From Micromonospora chokoriensis (GTDB lineage: Bacteria > Actinomycetota > Actinomycetes > Mycobacteriales > Micromonosporaceae), in NCBI RefSeq assembly GCF_000718555.1, contig NZ_JOAN01000011.1, positions 1-64,000 on the forward strand: a stretch of 64,000 nucleotides of DNA. The letters are read 5' to 3'. Positions 32,663 to 41,057 of this stretch are shown piece by piece. The notes beneath the pieces were generated by a model, which saw only the letters and a list, made by a program, of their open reading frames with translations, was not told the origin of the DNA and ran no database searches. Position 1 is the stretch's first letter, and each line of letters starts with the position of its first letter. A program made the position numbers and the translations under genes.

Positions 32663-33599
32663 CGGAGACCCGCACCACCCTCTCCACCTCGGCCACGGCG
32701 GCCAGCACCTCGTCGAGGCGCAGCGCCGCCATCGTCGGGTGGCTTCCTACCCCGTCCCACCTGGGCAAATCCGCCTCACCGGCCCAGAGCACCCGGTGCC
32801 GTGGCCGGTCCGGTGGTGGGCCCCAGTGCGCCGGTGGCACCGGCCCGAAGAGGACTACCGACGCGGTGCCGTACCCGGTGGCCAGGTGGGCGACCCCGGT
32901 GTCCCCGCTGACCACCAGCCGGGCGTTGGCCACCAGCGCGGCGAGCGCGCCGAGGTCGGTCCGGCCCGCCAGAACGGCATCCGGCGGCAGACCCGCCGCG
33001 TCGGCCACCCGGGCCGTCAACGCCCGTTCGTCGGCCGAACCGGTGAGCAGCACCCGGTGGCCCTGGTCGGTCAGCGCCCGGGCCAGCGCGGCGAACCGCT
33101 CGGCGGGCCACCGCTTGGCGGGGATCTTGCTGCCCGGGTGCAGCACTGTGACACCGCTGGGCAGCCCGGCCGACCCGGGCCGGCGCAGGCAAAGGTCGGT
33201 GCGGTCGGCCGGAATGTCGTACCAGGACAGCAGCCGACACCACCGATCCACCTCGTGCTCGTCGACGGCCCATCGCGGCCCGTCGACGCAGCCGGCGTCC
33301 GGGTTGGCGAAGGCGAACAGCCGGCCCGGCCGGGTGGCCGCGAGCAGCCGGTGCGACTGGGGGCCGCGCCCGTGCAGGTTCACCGCGACGCGCGGGGCCG
33401 ACCCGACCCGCAGGGGTCGGTCCAGCCCGGCGGTGTCCACCAACCGATCGACGCCGCCGACCAGGTCGACAAGCGGGGCCAGCCAGGCGGGCGCGGCGAG
33501 CGCCAACTCCCGGGCGGGGTACGCGGCCCGCAGCGCCCGCAGCGCGGGCACTGCGGTGACCAGATCGCCGACGCCCAGGGCGCGCAGCACGAGGATCAC
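32646..33599 (-). CDS. Glycosyltransferase family 9 (heptosyltransferase-like)
   Basis: A 317-residue GT-B glycosyltransferase of family 9. The N-terminal VLRALGVGDLVTAVPALRAL loop and the C-terminal donor-site segments (VLHPGSKIPAKRWP, LTGSADE, VSGDTGVAHLATGYG, LFGPVPPAHWGPP) match ADP-heptose:LPS heptosyltransferases of the WaaC/F/Q class. It probably moves heptose from the ADP-heptose made by GmhA, HldE and GmhB in the same operon; the acceptor is unknown. The GTG at 33599 shares GTGA with the stop of the SDR gene. Confidence 0.9.
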   Translation of the reverse strand: MILVLRALGVGDLVTAVPALRALRAAYPARELALAAPAWLAPLVDLVGGVDRLVDTAGLDRPLRVGSAPRVAVNLHGRGPQSHRLLAATRPGRLFAFANPDAGCVDGPRWAVDEHEVDRWCRLLSWYDIPADRTDLCLRRPGSAGLPSGVTVLHPGSKIPAKRWPAERFAALARALTDQGHRVLLTGSADERALTARVADAAGLPPDAVLAGRTDLGALAALVANARLVVSGDTGVAHLATGYGTASVVLFGPVPPAHWGPPPDRPRHRVLWAGEADLPRWDGVGSHPTMAALRLDEVLAAVAEVERVVRVSGAVAA

Positions 33600-34297
33600 G
33601 GGTACGAGGTCTCCTGCTCGGCGCAGACCACCAGCTCGCGCACCGCGCAGCCGGGCGGCTGGTTGAGCGCGAACATGATCGCGGCGGCGGTGTCGACGGG
33701 ATCGTTGAGGATCGCGTCCGGCCCCGGCTTGTACTGCGGGTCGCGTTCGTCGAAGAACGAGGTGCGCATCCCGCCCGGAATGAGCAGGGTGACACCGATC
33801 TGACCGGCCAACTCGGCGGCGAGGGCTCGGGTGAAGCCCACCACGCCGAACTTCGCCGCGCAGTACGCGGTAGCGTCGCTGACCGCCTTGACGCCCAGGG
33901 TCGAGGCGACCGTGACGATGCGGCCCCGAGACGCCTGCAGGAACGGCAGCGCGGCCCGGATCACCGCCACGGTGGCCAGCAGATCGACGGCGACGATCCG
34001 GTCCCAGGTCTCCCCCGGCACGTCGGCGAGTCGGCCCGGCACGTCCATGCCGGCCGCGGTGACCACCGCGTCCAGGCCCCCGGCCTGCTCGGCGAGGTGC
34101 TGGGTGGCCACCTCGGCGGCGCGCGTGTCGGCCAGGTCGCACTCGGTCCAGGACACCCCGTCGACCGGCGGCTGCCGGTCCAGCACGAGCGGTCGACCAC
34201 CGGAGGCGGCCACCGCGGCGACCACCGCGGCGCCGAGCCCGCTGGCACCGCCGGTGACCAGCACGGTGGGCCCGGCGCCGGGCCGCGTCGCGGTCAT
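33596..34297 (-). CDS. Short-chain dehydrogenase/reductase
   Basis: A 233-residue classical SDR: the cofactor loop TGGASGLG near residue 15, a catalytic Tyr and Lys in ATAYCAAKFG, and the preceding Ser in VTVASTLG. The substrate may be a sugar or polyol linked to the heptose pathway, but that is inference from place only. The short classical form argues against it being HldD, the ADP-heptose epimerase, which is an extended SDR of over 300 residues. Both ends overlap neighbours by 4 nt. Confidence 0.9.
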   Translation of the reverse strand: MTATRPGAGPTVLVTGGASGLGAAVVAAVAASGGRPLVLDRQPPVDGVSWTECDLADTRAAEVATQHLAEQAGGLDAVVTAAGMDVPGRLADVPGETWDRIVAVDLLATVAVIRAALPFLQASRGRIVTVASTLGVKAVSDATAYCAAKFGVVGFTRALAAELAGQIGVTLLIPGGMRTSFFDERDPQYKPGPDAILNDPVDTAAAIMFALNQPPGCAVRELVVCAEQETSYP

Positions 34298-35733
34298 CGG
34301 GTCCGCTCCGCGAGCGTCCGGACGATCATGTCGGTGGTGGAACGACCGTCCAGGTACGGCACCACCACGGTGTTCCCGCCCCACCGGCGCAGGACCTCCG
34401 CCTCCGGCAGGGCAGCGGTCGCGTCCCCACCGCCGGTGGCGTAGTCGCCGCCCTTGACCCAGACGTCAGGGCGTACCCAGGACAGCGCGGCCTCCGGAGT
34501 CGGCTCGTCGAAGATGAGGACCGCGTCGACGCAGCTCAGGGCGGCCAGCAGCCGGCTGCGGTCCGCCTCGGACTGCACCGGCCGATCCGGACCCTTCAAC
34601 CCGGCCACGCTGGCGTCGGAGTTCAGGCAGACGATCAGGCAGTCGCCGAGCTGCCGGGCGGCCTCCAGGGTGGCCACGTGCCCGGCGTGCAGCAGGTCGA
34701 AGCAACCGCCGGTCGCCACCACCGTGCCACCTGCGGCCCGTACCTCACCGAGGAGCGTGGCGACCGCGGCGACCCCCACCCGGTCAGCCAGAGCACCGCC
34801 TGGTGGCCGCGACCGCGACCCCGGCGCGCTCCCCGCCCGCGCCGGAGGCAGCGCCGCCGCCACTCCCCCACCCGCCACGTACGCGGACGCCTCGGCGACC
34901 GCCGCCTGCACCGCCTCGGAGACCAACGCACCCTGGGCCAACGCGAGGCTGGCGGCCGACGCGAACCGGTCGCCAGCACCGCAGGTGTCCCCCTCGGCGC
35001 TGCCGGACGTCGGCACCACCAGCGGGGTCGACCCGGCGTGGCAGAGCAACGCGCCGTCACCGCCCAGCGTCACCGCGACCGCACCGGCCCGCCAGCGCCG
35101 CCGTAGCCCCTGGGCGCCCCGCGACGCGGTGGCCAGTCGGGAAGCGCCGGGCAGCGCGGGGACCAGCTCGCGCACCTCCGACTCGTTCGGGGTGGCCAGG
35201 TGCACGCCGGGCACCGCCGCCGGGCCACGCGGATGCGGATCCCACACCACCGGCGCGCGGGTGGCGGCCAACGCGTCGCGCAGCGCGGGCTGCCGGGCGA
35301 CCCCCCGGCCGTAGTCGCTGACCAGCACCGCCGACGCCGCGCCGATCACCCGGAGCACCTCGTCGGAGGGCTGACCCGGCTCCCCGGAAGCGCCGCCGCG
35401 GTCGTGGCGCAGCAACACCCGCCCCCGGGCCCGCAGCCGGATCTTCTCCGGTGTCGCGCCGGCGAGGGCCAGTGGGTACACCTGCACGCCGGCGGCGGCG
35501 AGCAGAGCGGTGAGCCGGGCCCCGCCGGCATCGTCGGCGAGCGCGGTCACCAGCACCACCTCGGCGCCCTGCGCGGCAGCGAACACCGCCGCCAGGCCGG
35601 CGCCACCCGGTCGGTCGGTCGCCGCGGTCTCGTCCAGCACCGGCACCGGAGAGTCCGGGCAGAGCCGGTTGACCACACCTTCCACATCCCGGTCGAGCAG
35701 GGTGTCCCCGAGCACCACCACCGGTCCCCTCAC
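34294..35733 (-). CDS. hldE: Bifunctional heptose 7-phosphate kinase / heptose 1-phosphate adenylyltransferase
   Basis: A 479-residue fusion. Residues about 1-310 are a ribokinase-type kinase (VLGDTLLDRDVEG, PGGAGLAAVFAA, catalytic GDTCGAGDRFASA). Residues about 340-479 are a nucleotidyltransferase with the HxGH motif in GGCFDLLHAGHVATLEAA and the WVKGGDY element. The two domains phosphorylate D-glycero-D-manno-heptose 7-phosphate at C1 and later add AMP to the 1-phosphate. Length and order equal E. coli HldE. GAGGAGG is 5 nt before the GTG at 35733. It sits between gmhA and an SDR in the operon. Confidence 0.95.
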   Translation of the reverse strand: MRGPVVVLGDTLLDRDVEGVVNRLCPDSPVPVLDETAATDRPGGAGLAAVFAAAQGAEVVLVTALADDAGGARLTALLAAAGVQVYPLALAGATPEKIRLRARGRVLLRHDRGGASGEPGQPSDEVLRVIGAASAVLVSDYGRGVARQPALRDALAATRAPVVWDPHPRGPAAVPGVHLATPNESEVRELVPALPGASRLATASRGAQGLRRRWRAGAVAVTLGGDGALLCHAGSTPLVVPTSGSAEGDTCGAGDRFASAASLALAQGALVSEAVQAAVAEASAYVAGGGVAAALPPARAGSAPGSRSRPPGGALADRVGVAAVATLLGEVRAAGGTVVATGGCFDLLHAGHVATLEAARQLGDCLIVCLNSDASVAGLKGPDRPVQSEADRSRLLAALSCVDAVLIFDEPTPEAALSWVRPDVWVKGGDYATGGGDATAALPEAEVLRRWGGNTVVVPYLDGRSTTDMIVRTLAERTR

Positions 35734-35749
35734 GCTTGCCTCCTCATCC

Positions 35750-36439
35750 TCACGCGTCGACCTGCTGGCCGGCCCCACCGTCGAGCACTACCTCGACCCC
35801 GGTGCGCACCGGTGCTGGCTCCCCCGGCACGGGGTGGACGACCGCCGGTGCGGCGACCGCCGCCAGCGCGGCGGGCAACTCCTGTTCGAGGTACTCGCAG
35901 AGCAGATGACTGGTCACGAGGTGCAGCTCCTGGACGACCTGGGTGTCTCCGGACGCGACGGCCAGCACGTCGTCGCAGGCGGCAGCGAGCGGATTGGGGG
36001 CGGCGCCGGTGAGCGCCCAGGTGGTCACCCCGACGTCGCGGGCGGCCCGCGCGGCGGCGATCAGGTTGGGGCTGGTTCCGCTGGTGCTGAGCAGCAACAG
36101 GACGTCGCCGGGGCGGCCGTGGGCGCGCACCTGACGGGCGTACACGTCGGTGTAGCCGTAGTCGTTGGCGATCGCGGTGAGCGCGCTCGTCTCGGCGTGC
36201 AGCGCGATCGCGGAGAGCGGCTGACGGTCGTCATGCAGTTTGCCGACCAGTTCGGCGGTGAGGTGCTGGGCCTCGGCGGCGCTGCCGCCGTTGCCGGCGA
36301 CCAGCAGGCGACCCCCGGCGGCCAGCCGGTGGGCCAGGTCCGCACCCCAGCGGGCCAACTGCCGCTCACACCGCCGGTACGGCACCAGCGCCGCGGCGAG
36401 ATTCGTCAGGTGGGTGTCGAGCAGGCTGCCCGCCGGCAT
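35750..36439 (-). CDS. gmhA: Phosphoheptose isomerase (sedoheptulose 7-phosphate isomerase)
   Basis: A 229-residue SIS-domain enzyme that converts sedoheptulose 7-phosphate to D-glycero-D-manno-heptose 7-phosphate, the first step to ADP-heptose. The GmhA signature AGNGGSAAEAQHLTAELVGK lies at about 47-66 and carries the catalytic Glu; LLSTSGTSPN binds phosphate; the catalytic His is in QELHLVTSHLLCEYLE. Typical GmhA is about 190 residues, so some 35 extra residues form a Pro/Val-rich tail. The ATG at 36439 overlaps the GT4 stop by 4 nt, and hldE follows after 16 bp. Confidence 0.95.
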   Translation of the reverse strand: MPAGSLLDTHLTNLAAALVPYRRCERQLARWGADLAHRLAAGGRLLVAGNGGSAAEAQHLTAELVGKLHDDRQPLSAIALHAETSALTAIANDYGYTDVYARQVRAHGRPGDVLLLLSTSGTSPNLIAAARAARDVGVTTWALTGAAPNPLAAACDDVLAVASGDTQVVQELHLVTSHLLCEYLEQELPAALAAVAAPAVVHPVPGEPAPVRTGVEVVLDGGAGQQVDA

Positions 36440-37656
36440 CAGGCCACCACCCGGGTCGGCCGGCGCACGGCGGCCACCTCGCTGTAGACCTCGACCAGCC
36501 GCTCGGCGGTGGCCGCCCACGAGTACCGCGCCCGAGCCCGCTCCCGGGCCGCCGCCGCGTACGCGAAGCGCCTGATCCGGTCGTCGAGCAGCCCCTGAAT
36601 CGCTGTGGCCAGCGCGTGCGGGTCCCGGGCCGGCACGAGGTCACCTGTCGTCCCGTCGACCACGGTGTCCCGGATGCCGCCCACGGCGGTGCCGACGACC
36701 GGCACCCCACAGGCCATCGCCTCCAGCGGGGTCAACCCGAACGGCTCGTACCAGGGGGCCGCGACCAGCAGATCCGCCGAGCGATACCAGCGGCCCATCT
36801 CCTCCCGGGGTACCGCGCCGACCAGGTGCACCCGGTCGGCCACCCCGCACGACTCGGCGAGGGCCCGCAGCCGCCGCGCATACGGGTCGGTCTCCAGCAG
36901 CCCCTCCGGCGGGCCGCCCACGACCACGCACTCGGCGTCCGGGACCAGCGCCATCGCGCGGATCACGGTCTGGAAGCCCTTGCGCTCGACCAGCCGCCCC
37001 ACGGTGAGGATCCGGGCCCGCCCCGGTTCCCGGTCGGCGGCCGGCCCGAGCGGGGCGAAGGTGCTGAGGTTGACCCCGGAGGGCACCACGGTCATCCGGG
37101 ACCGGGGCACACCCATCCGGACCAGCTCGCCCACCTCGTCGCGGCACTGCGCGACGATCCGGTCCACCGAGCGGCCCAGCTCCCGCTCGTAGGAGACCCG
37201 GCGGGCCGGGCTGGTGTCCTGCACGCCCTGGTAGCGGCGCTTCACCGTGCCCAGCGCGTGGTACGTCTGCACCACCGGCACCCCGGTCTGCCGGCCGGCG
37301 GTCAACCCGGCCAGACCACTCATCCAGAAGTGCGCGTGGATCACCTCGGGCACCCACTCGCCGCCCCGCCAGCGCTCGATCAGCCAACTGCTGAACTCCC
37401 GCATGTGCGGCAGCAGCGCGTCCTTGGCCACCGGCTCGGCCGGCCCGGCCGGCACGTGCACCACGTCGTACCCGTCCGGGCTGCGAACGGTCACCGGCAG
37501 GTCGGGCGCGTCGCGGCGGGTGTAGACCCGCACCTCGTGCCCGGCGGCGGCGAGCGCGGCGGACAGCTCCGCGACGTGCGTGTTCTGGCCGCCGGCGTCC
37601 TCCCCTCCGAGGACGGCGAGCGGGCTGGCGTGCTCCGAGATCATCGCGATCCGCAT
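36439..37656 (-). CDS. Glycosyltransferase family 4 (GT-B)
   Basis: A 405-residue GT4 enzyme with two Rossmann domains. It has MISEHASPLAVLGGEDAGGQ at the start (acceptor side), the hinge VPSGVNLSTFAP, TVGRLVERKGFQTVIRAM, and the donor-binding EPFGLTPLEAMACGVPVVGT with the paired Glu. The layout resembles MshA/sucrose-phosphate synthase-like retaining transferases. The sugar and acceptor are unknown; the operon suggests a heptose-bearing glycan. Its start overlaps the end of the previous glycosyltransferase gene by 16 bp. Confidence 0.92.
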   Translation of the reverse strand: MRIAMISEHASPLAVLGGEDAGGQNTHVAELSAALAAAGHEVRVYTRRDAPDLPVTVRSPDGYDVVHVPAGPAEPVAKDALLPHMREFSSWLIERWRGGEWVPEVIHAHFWMSGLAGLTAGRQTGVPVVQTYHALGTVKRRYQGVQDTSPARRVSYERELGRSVDRIVAQCRDEVGELVRMGVPRSRMTVVPSGVNLSTFAPLGPAADREPGRARILTVGRLVERKGFQTVIRAMALVPDAECVVVGGPPEGLLETDPYARRLRALAESCGVADRVHLVGAVPREEMGRWYRSADLLVAAPWYEPFGLTPLEAMACGVPVVGTAVGGIRDTVVDGTTGDLVPARDPHALATAIQGLLDDRIRRFAYAAAARERARARYSWAATAERLVEVYSEVAAVRRPTRVVA

Positions 37657-38615
37657 ACTTCCTCCTCCAGCAGCCGGTCCCAGTCAGCGAGGAAACGGTC
37701 GAGGCCGTACCTGTCGCGTGCGGCGGTTCGCGCCGCCGCTCCGGCCTGACGTGCGGTCGCCGGTTCGTCGATGAACCGGCGGGCGGCGTCGAGCAGGGTG
37801 TCGGTCCGGGTGGCGAGTGCGCCCGCCTCCGGGGGCACCGCCATCACCGCCTCGGTGGTGGCGAGCGCGACGACCGGCATGCCGATCGCCATCGCCTCGA
37901 TGAGGCTGAGCCCGAGCGAGGTCCACCGGCACAGGTGCAGGTACGCCCGCCGTCGGGCCAACTCGGCGTGCATCCGGTCCTGGGGCACGTCGTCGTGGCT
38001 GATGAGCCGGTCGGCGGGCAGCCCGAGGTGGTCGGCCAGGCCGGCGACGCCCATGCCGAACACGTCCAGCGGCGCGATCTCGGCGAATCGGGGCAGCAGG
38101 TCGGTGCCGGTGACCCGGCCTCGCCGGACCGGCTCGTTGATCACCACGGCGAGCCGGTCCAGCTCGCCGGTGTAGGACGCGCCGGGGGCGACGATGCCGT
38201 GGTCGACCACTGTGGTGCGGGTGCCGCCGGTGTCCCAGAAGATCTGGTTGAACCCGGTGACGTGGGCGATCAGCAGGTCGTCCCGGTCGGCCATGGGGTG
38301 ACGCGTGTTGGGCACGTCGCCCTTGGGGGTGTTGTGTTCGACGTAGATCGCGGGGACGTCGCGGCCAGGCCGGCGGCGAAGCCACTGCTCGGCCCGGTCG
38401 ATCTCCTCAGGGCGTTGCAGGATGACCAGGTCGACGTCGGCGCCCGGCAGATCCTCCGGGGCGACCTCGACCGCGCTCTCCGGCCACGGGTAGGTGCGGG
38501 CCCGGCCGAGGCCGTAGGGGCCGCGGTCGGGTGTGGTGGGAATCAGGTACCGGTGGCCGCCGTGCACGAACGACGTGGTCCAGGAGCCGTGCACGTGCCA
38601 GAGCAGGATGTTCAT
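37641..38615 (-). CDS. Glycosyltransferase, GT-B fold (group 1-like)
   Basis: A 324-residue protein. The N-terminal domain starts MNILLWHVHGSW; the C-terminal half has the Glu-containing donor motif LGLSLIEAMAIGMPVVALAT. Around residues 105-150 there is IYVEHNTPKGDVPNTRHP, a segment found in putative glycosyltransferases of similar actinobacterial clusters. The substrate is unknown. The ATG at 38615 overlaps the stop of the GmhB-GT9 gene (ATGA). Confidence 0.88.
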   Translation of the reverse strand: MNILLWHVHGSWTTSFVHGGHRYLIPTTPDRGPYGLGRARTYPWPESAVEVAPEDLPGADVDLVILQRPEEIDRAEQWLRRRPGRDVPAIYVEHNTPKGDVPNTRHPMADRDDLLIAHVTGFNQIFWDTGGTRTTVVDHGIVAPGASYTGELDRLAVVINEPVRRGRVTGTDLLPRFAEIAPLDVFGMGVAGLADHLGLPADRLISHDDVPQDRMHAELARRRAYLHLCRWTSLGLSLIEAMAIGMPVVALATTEAVMAVPPEAGALATRTDTLLDAARRFIDEPATARQAGAAARTAARDRYGLDRFLADWDRLLEEEVCGSR

Positions 38616-40243
38616 CGGATGCCACCACCACTCACGGCGAGCGTCCGAAGCGCGTCGACCACCTCGTCCGGGTCGATGCCGCGCAGGCACGGGTGCCCGG
38701 GGACCGGGCAGCTGGCCGCCCGGGTGTCCCGGCAGGGCGCTGCGGCGTTGCCGAGCCGGACGGTGGGCACCCGGTAGGGCCCCCACTGGCCGAACGGAAC
38801 GGTCGGCGCGAAGAGACTCACCACGGGCACACCGGCGGCGGCGGCCAGGTGCGCGGGCCCGGTGTTGCCGACCACGACCGCGCTGGCGTCCGCGACGATC
38901 GCGGCCAGCCCGGCCAGGTCGGTTCGGCCGCCGAGGTCGGTGCCGCCGGCCGCCGCGACCCGGGCCGTGATCGCGCGCTCGTCCGGGCCGCCGGTGACGA
39001 GCACCCGGTGCCCGGCGTCGGTCAACGCCCCAGCGATCCGGGTCGCCACCTCGGGCGGGCACGCCCGGCTCGACGCGGCCGACCCGGGGTGCAGCACCAC
39101 GTACCCCGGGTCGCCGAGGTCGGCCGGGCGTGGCGCCACGGCGTCTCGGCGCAGCCGGAGCACGGGTTCGTCGCCGTCGGGCAGCCGATAGCCGGCAGCG
39201 GCGGCGAGGGAGAGGGCCCGCTCGGGCTCGGGGACGCCGATCGGCACCCGGTGCCGGACGTCCAGCAGCGAGCCCGGATAGTCGTCGCTGATCGCCGCGA
39301 TCCGGTCGATCCCCGCCATCCGCAGCAGCAGCGCCAGCGGCAGCGCGGACTGGTGGAACGAGGTGAACACCACCGCCTGGTCCGCACCGACCGCGCCGAG
39401 GCGCGCGGTCAGGCTCCGCAGGGCCTCCGGGTCAACCGGCTCCGGCGTGGGATCGATCCACGGCAGTGGATGCTCGATGATCTCGTCGACGCCGGGTAGC
39501 AGGTCGGCGGCGGCTCGGCCGCGCGGCCCACAGAGCAGCACCACCCGCTGCGCTCCGGCCGCGACGGCGCGGATCGCCGGCCCGGTGACCAGCACGTCCC
39601 CCGCCGAATCCGACCGGACCACAAGCGCCGTCCGCACCGGCTCGCCGGGCGAGGTCGAGGGCTGCACGGCCTGTTGGCGGCGCAGGATCTCCGCCACCGC
39701 CGCCGGCAGATCGGTCGCCACCCATCCGGCGGCGGCGATCTCCTCTGGCCGGGTCACCGGGGTGGGCACCAGCACCCCCGCCGCCCCGGCGGCCAGCGCG
39801 GCGACCACGTCCCGGCCGATGTCGCCCACCAGCACGCACCGGGACGCGGTAGTACCCAGCTCACGGGCGGCGGCGAGCACCAGACCGGGCGCCGGCTTAC
39901 GGCAGTCACAGCCATCGGCGTCGTCGTGCGGGCAGACCAGCCACGCGTCGAAGCGGCCCAGCAACTCCTCGACGCGGGCGTGCACCGCCCGCATCTGCTC
40001 CTCGGTGAAGTAACCCCGGGCCAGACCCGACTGGTTCGTGACGACCGCCAACCGCAGCCCGGCCGCGCGCAGGCGGTCCAGCGCGGCCCGGGCGCCCGGC
40101 ACCGGCCGCACCTTCTCCGGGTCGCCGTTGTACGGCACGTCCTCGATCAGGGTGCCGTCGCGGTCCAGCAGCACCGCGTCGTAGAGGACGGGTCGGGGGC
40201 CTGCGACAGACCCGGAACCGGCGCGGTCAGCAGCGGCGTACAC
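38612..40243 (-). CDS. GmhB-type heptose bisphosphate phosphatase fused to GT9 glycosyltransferase
   Basis: A fusion of about 543 residues. Residues about 15-190 are a HAD-IIIA phosphatase of the GmhB/HisB-N type: LLDRDGTLIEDVP, VVTNQSGLARGYFTEEQM, the zinc loop CPHDDADGCDCRKPAPG, and VGDIGRDV. It should remove the 7-phosphate of heptose 1,7-bisphosphate. Residues about 200-543 are a family 9 glycosyltransferase (VVRSDSAGDVLVTGPAIRA, VLHPGSAASSR, VVVGNTGPAHLAAAAGVPV). Making and using ADP-heptose are thus joined in one chain. The start is not certain: GTG 40243 fits the phosphatase, with only a weak AGG upstream. It is the first gene of the eight-gene operon. Confidence 0.9.
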   Translation of the reverse strand: MYAAADRAGSGSVAGPRPVLYDAVLLDRDGTLIEDVPYNGDPEKVRPVPGARAALDRLRAAGLRLAVVTNQSGLARGYFTEEQMRAVHARVEELLGRFDAWLVCPHDDADGCDCRKPAPGLVLAAARELGTTASRCVLVGDIGRDVVAALAAGAAGVLVPTPVTRPEEIAAAGWVATDLPAAVAEILRRQQAVQPSTSPGEPVRTALVVRSDSAGDVLVTGPAIRAVAAGAQRVVLLCGPRGRAAADLLPGVDEIIEHPLPWIDPTPEPVDPEALRSLTARLGAVGADQAVVFTSFHQSALPLALLLRMAGIDRIAAISDDYPGSLLDVRHRVPIGVPEPERALSLAAAAGYRLPDGDEPVLRLRRDAVAPRPADLGDPGYVVLHPGSAASSRACPPEVATRIAGALTDAGHRVLVTGGPDERAITARVAAAGGTDLGGRTDLAGLAAIVADASAVVVGNTGPAHLAAAAGVPVVSLFAPTVPFGQWGPYRVPTVRLGNAAAPCRDTRAASCPVPGHPCLRGIDPDEVVDALRTLAVSGGGIR

Positions 40244-40444
40244 CCGGGCTGACCTGCGCTGATACGGATCCTCCTGGTCCTGTCGCACAGCCGGCGGGTT
40301 CCCTGCGCCCCGAGGAGTAAACGTCGTCGTCGAGGCGGTGGGCCAGCGCCGCCAGCGATGCCCCGCGTCGGCCTTACCCGCCGCCGGAGAGAAGCTAACC
40401 CGTCCGGTTGTTAGCCCGTGCCGCGCGGCGGGTACGGGAGCACA
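40244..40444. promoter_or_regulatory. Divergent promoter region of the heptose operon and an SRPBCC gene
   Basis: An inverted repeat GCTAAC (40394-40399) and GTTAGC (40410-40415) lies near the plus-strand start. An AGGAGG-like stretch (CCTCCT on the plus strand, near 40270) lies upstream of the operon start but 26 nt from the GTG used. No canonical -35 was identified. Confidence 0.35.
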
Positions 40445-40891
40445 GTGGCGATAGTGGAGAAAGTGATCGACGCTTCCCCGCAGCAGGTGTTCGACGTGCT
40501 CGCGGACGGCTGGACGTACAGCGACTGGGTGGTCGGCACGACGCACATGCGGGACGTGGACGACGCCTGGCCCCGGGTGGGCAGCCAACTGCACCACCGC
40601 GCCGGGCCGTGGCCGTTCTCCCTGCAGGATGCCTCGACGGTGCTGGTCTGCGAACCGCCGCATCGGCTGGTGCTGAGGGCCGGGCTCTGGCCGGCGGGCG
40701 AGGCGATCGTGGCCTTCACCCTGCAACCGGTCGGCGAGGGCGCCACCCGGGTCCGTCTCGGGGAGGAATTCGCCGCCGGTCCGCTGCGCTGGGTCCACAA
40801 CAAGATCAACGAGATGGTGCTGCACCTGCGGAACCGGGAGACGCTGAATCGGCTCTCCGACATCGCCACACGCCAGAGGTCGGCGCGCTGA
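40445..40891 (+). CDS. SRPBCC/polyketide cyclase-like protein
   Basis: A 148-residue START-like (SRPBCC) domain, which forms a hydrophobic-ligand pocket: VEKVIDASPQQVFDVLADGWTY at the start, a central beta-sheet, and a long C-terminal helix with MVLHLRNRETLNRL. GGGAG stands 4 nt before the GTG at 40445. No ligand can be assigned. Confidence 0.88.
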   Translation: MAIVEKVIDASPQQVFDVLADGWTYSDWVVGTTHMRDVDDAWPRVGSQLHHRAGPWPFSLQDASTVLVCEPPHRLVLRAGLWPAGEAIVAFTLQPVGEGATRVRLGEEFAAGPLRWVHNKINEMVLHLRNRETLNRLSDIATRQRSAR

Positions 40892-41057
40892 CCAGCACGA
40901 ACGCCTGCGCAGCGCAAGCCCCTGACCAGGACACCAACGCCCGAATGTGGGGGTCGGTGGCGATCCGCAACGCCCGAGAGGGGTGCCTCTTTCCAACCTA
41001 ATGCGGCAACTGGATACCCTTTCCAGGACCCTTGTCCGCAAACCGAGGATGTCCGAC

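Noticed and set aside
33596-34297. Reading the SDR as HldD, the ADP-heptose epimerase
   Set aside because: HldD is an extended SDR of over 300 residues with a different nucleotide loop; this protein is a 233-residue classical SDR.
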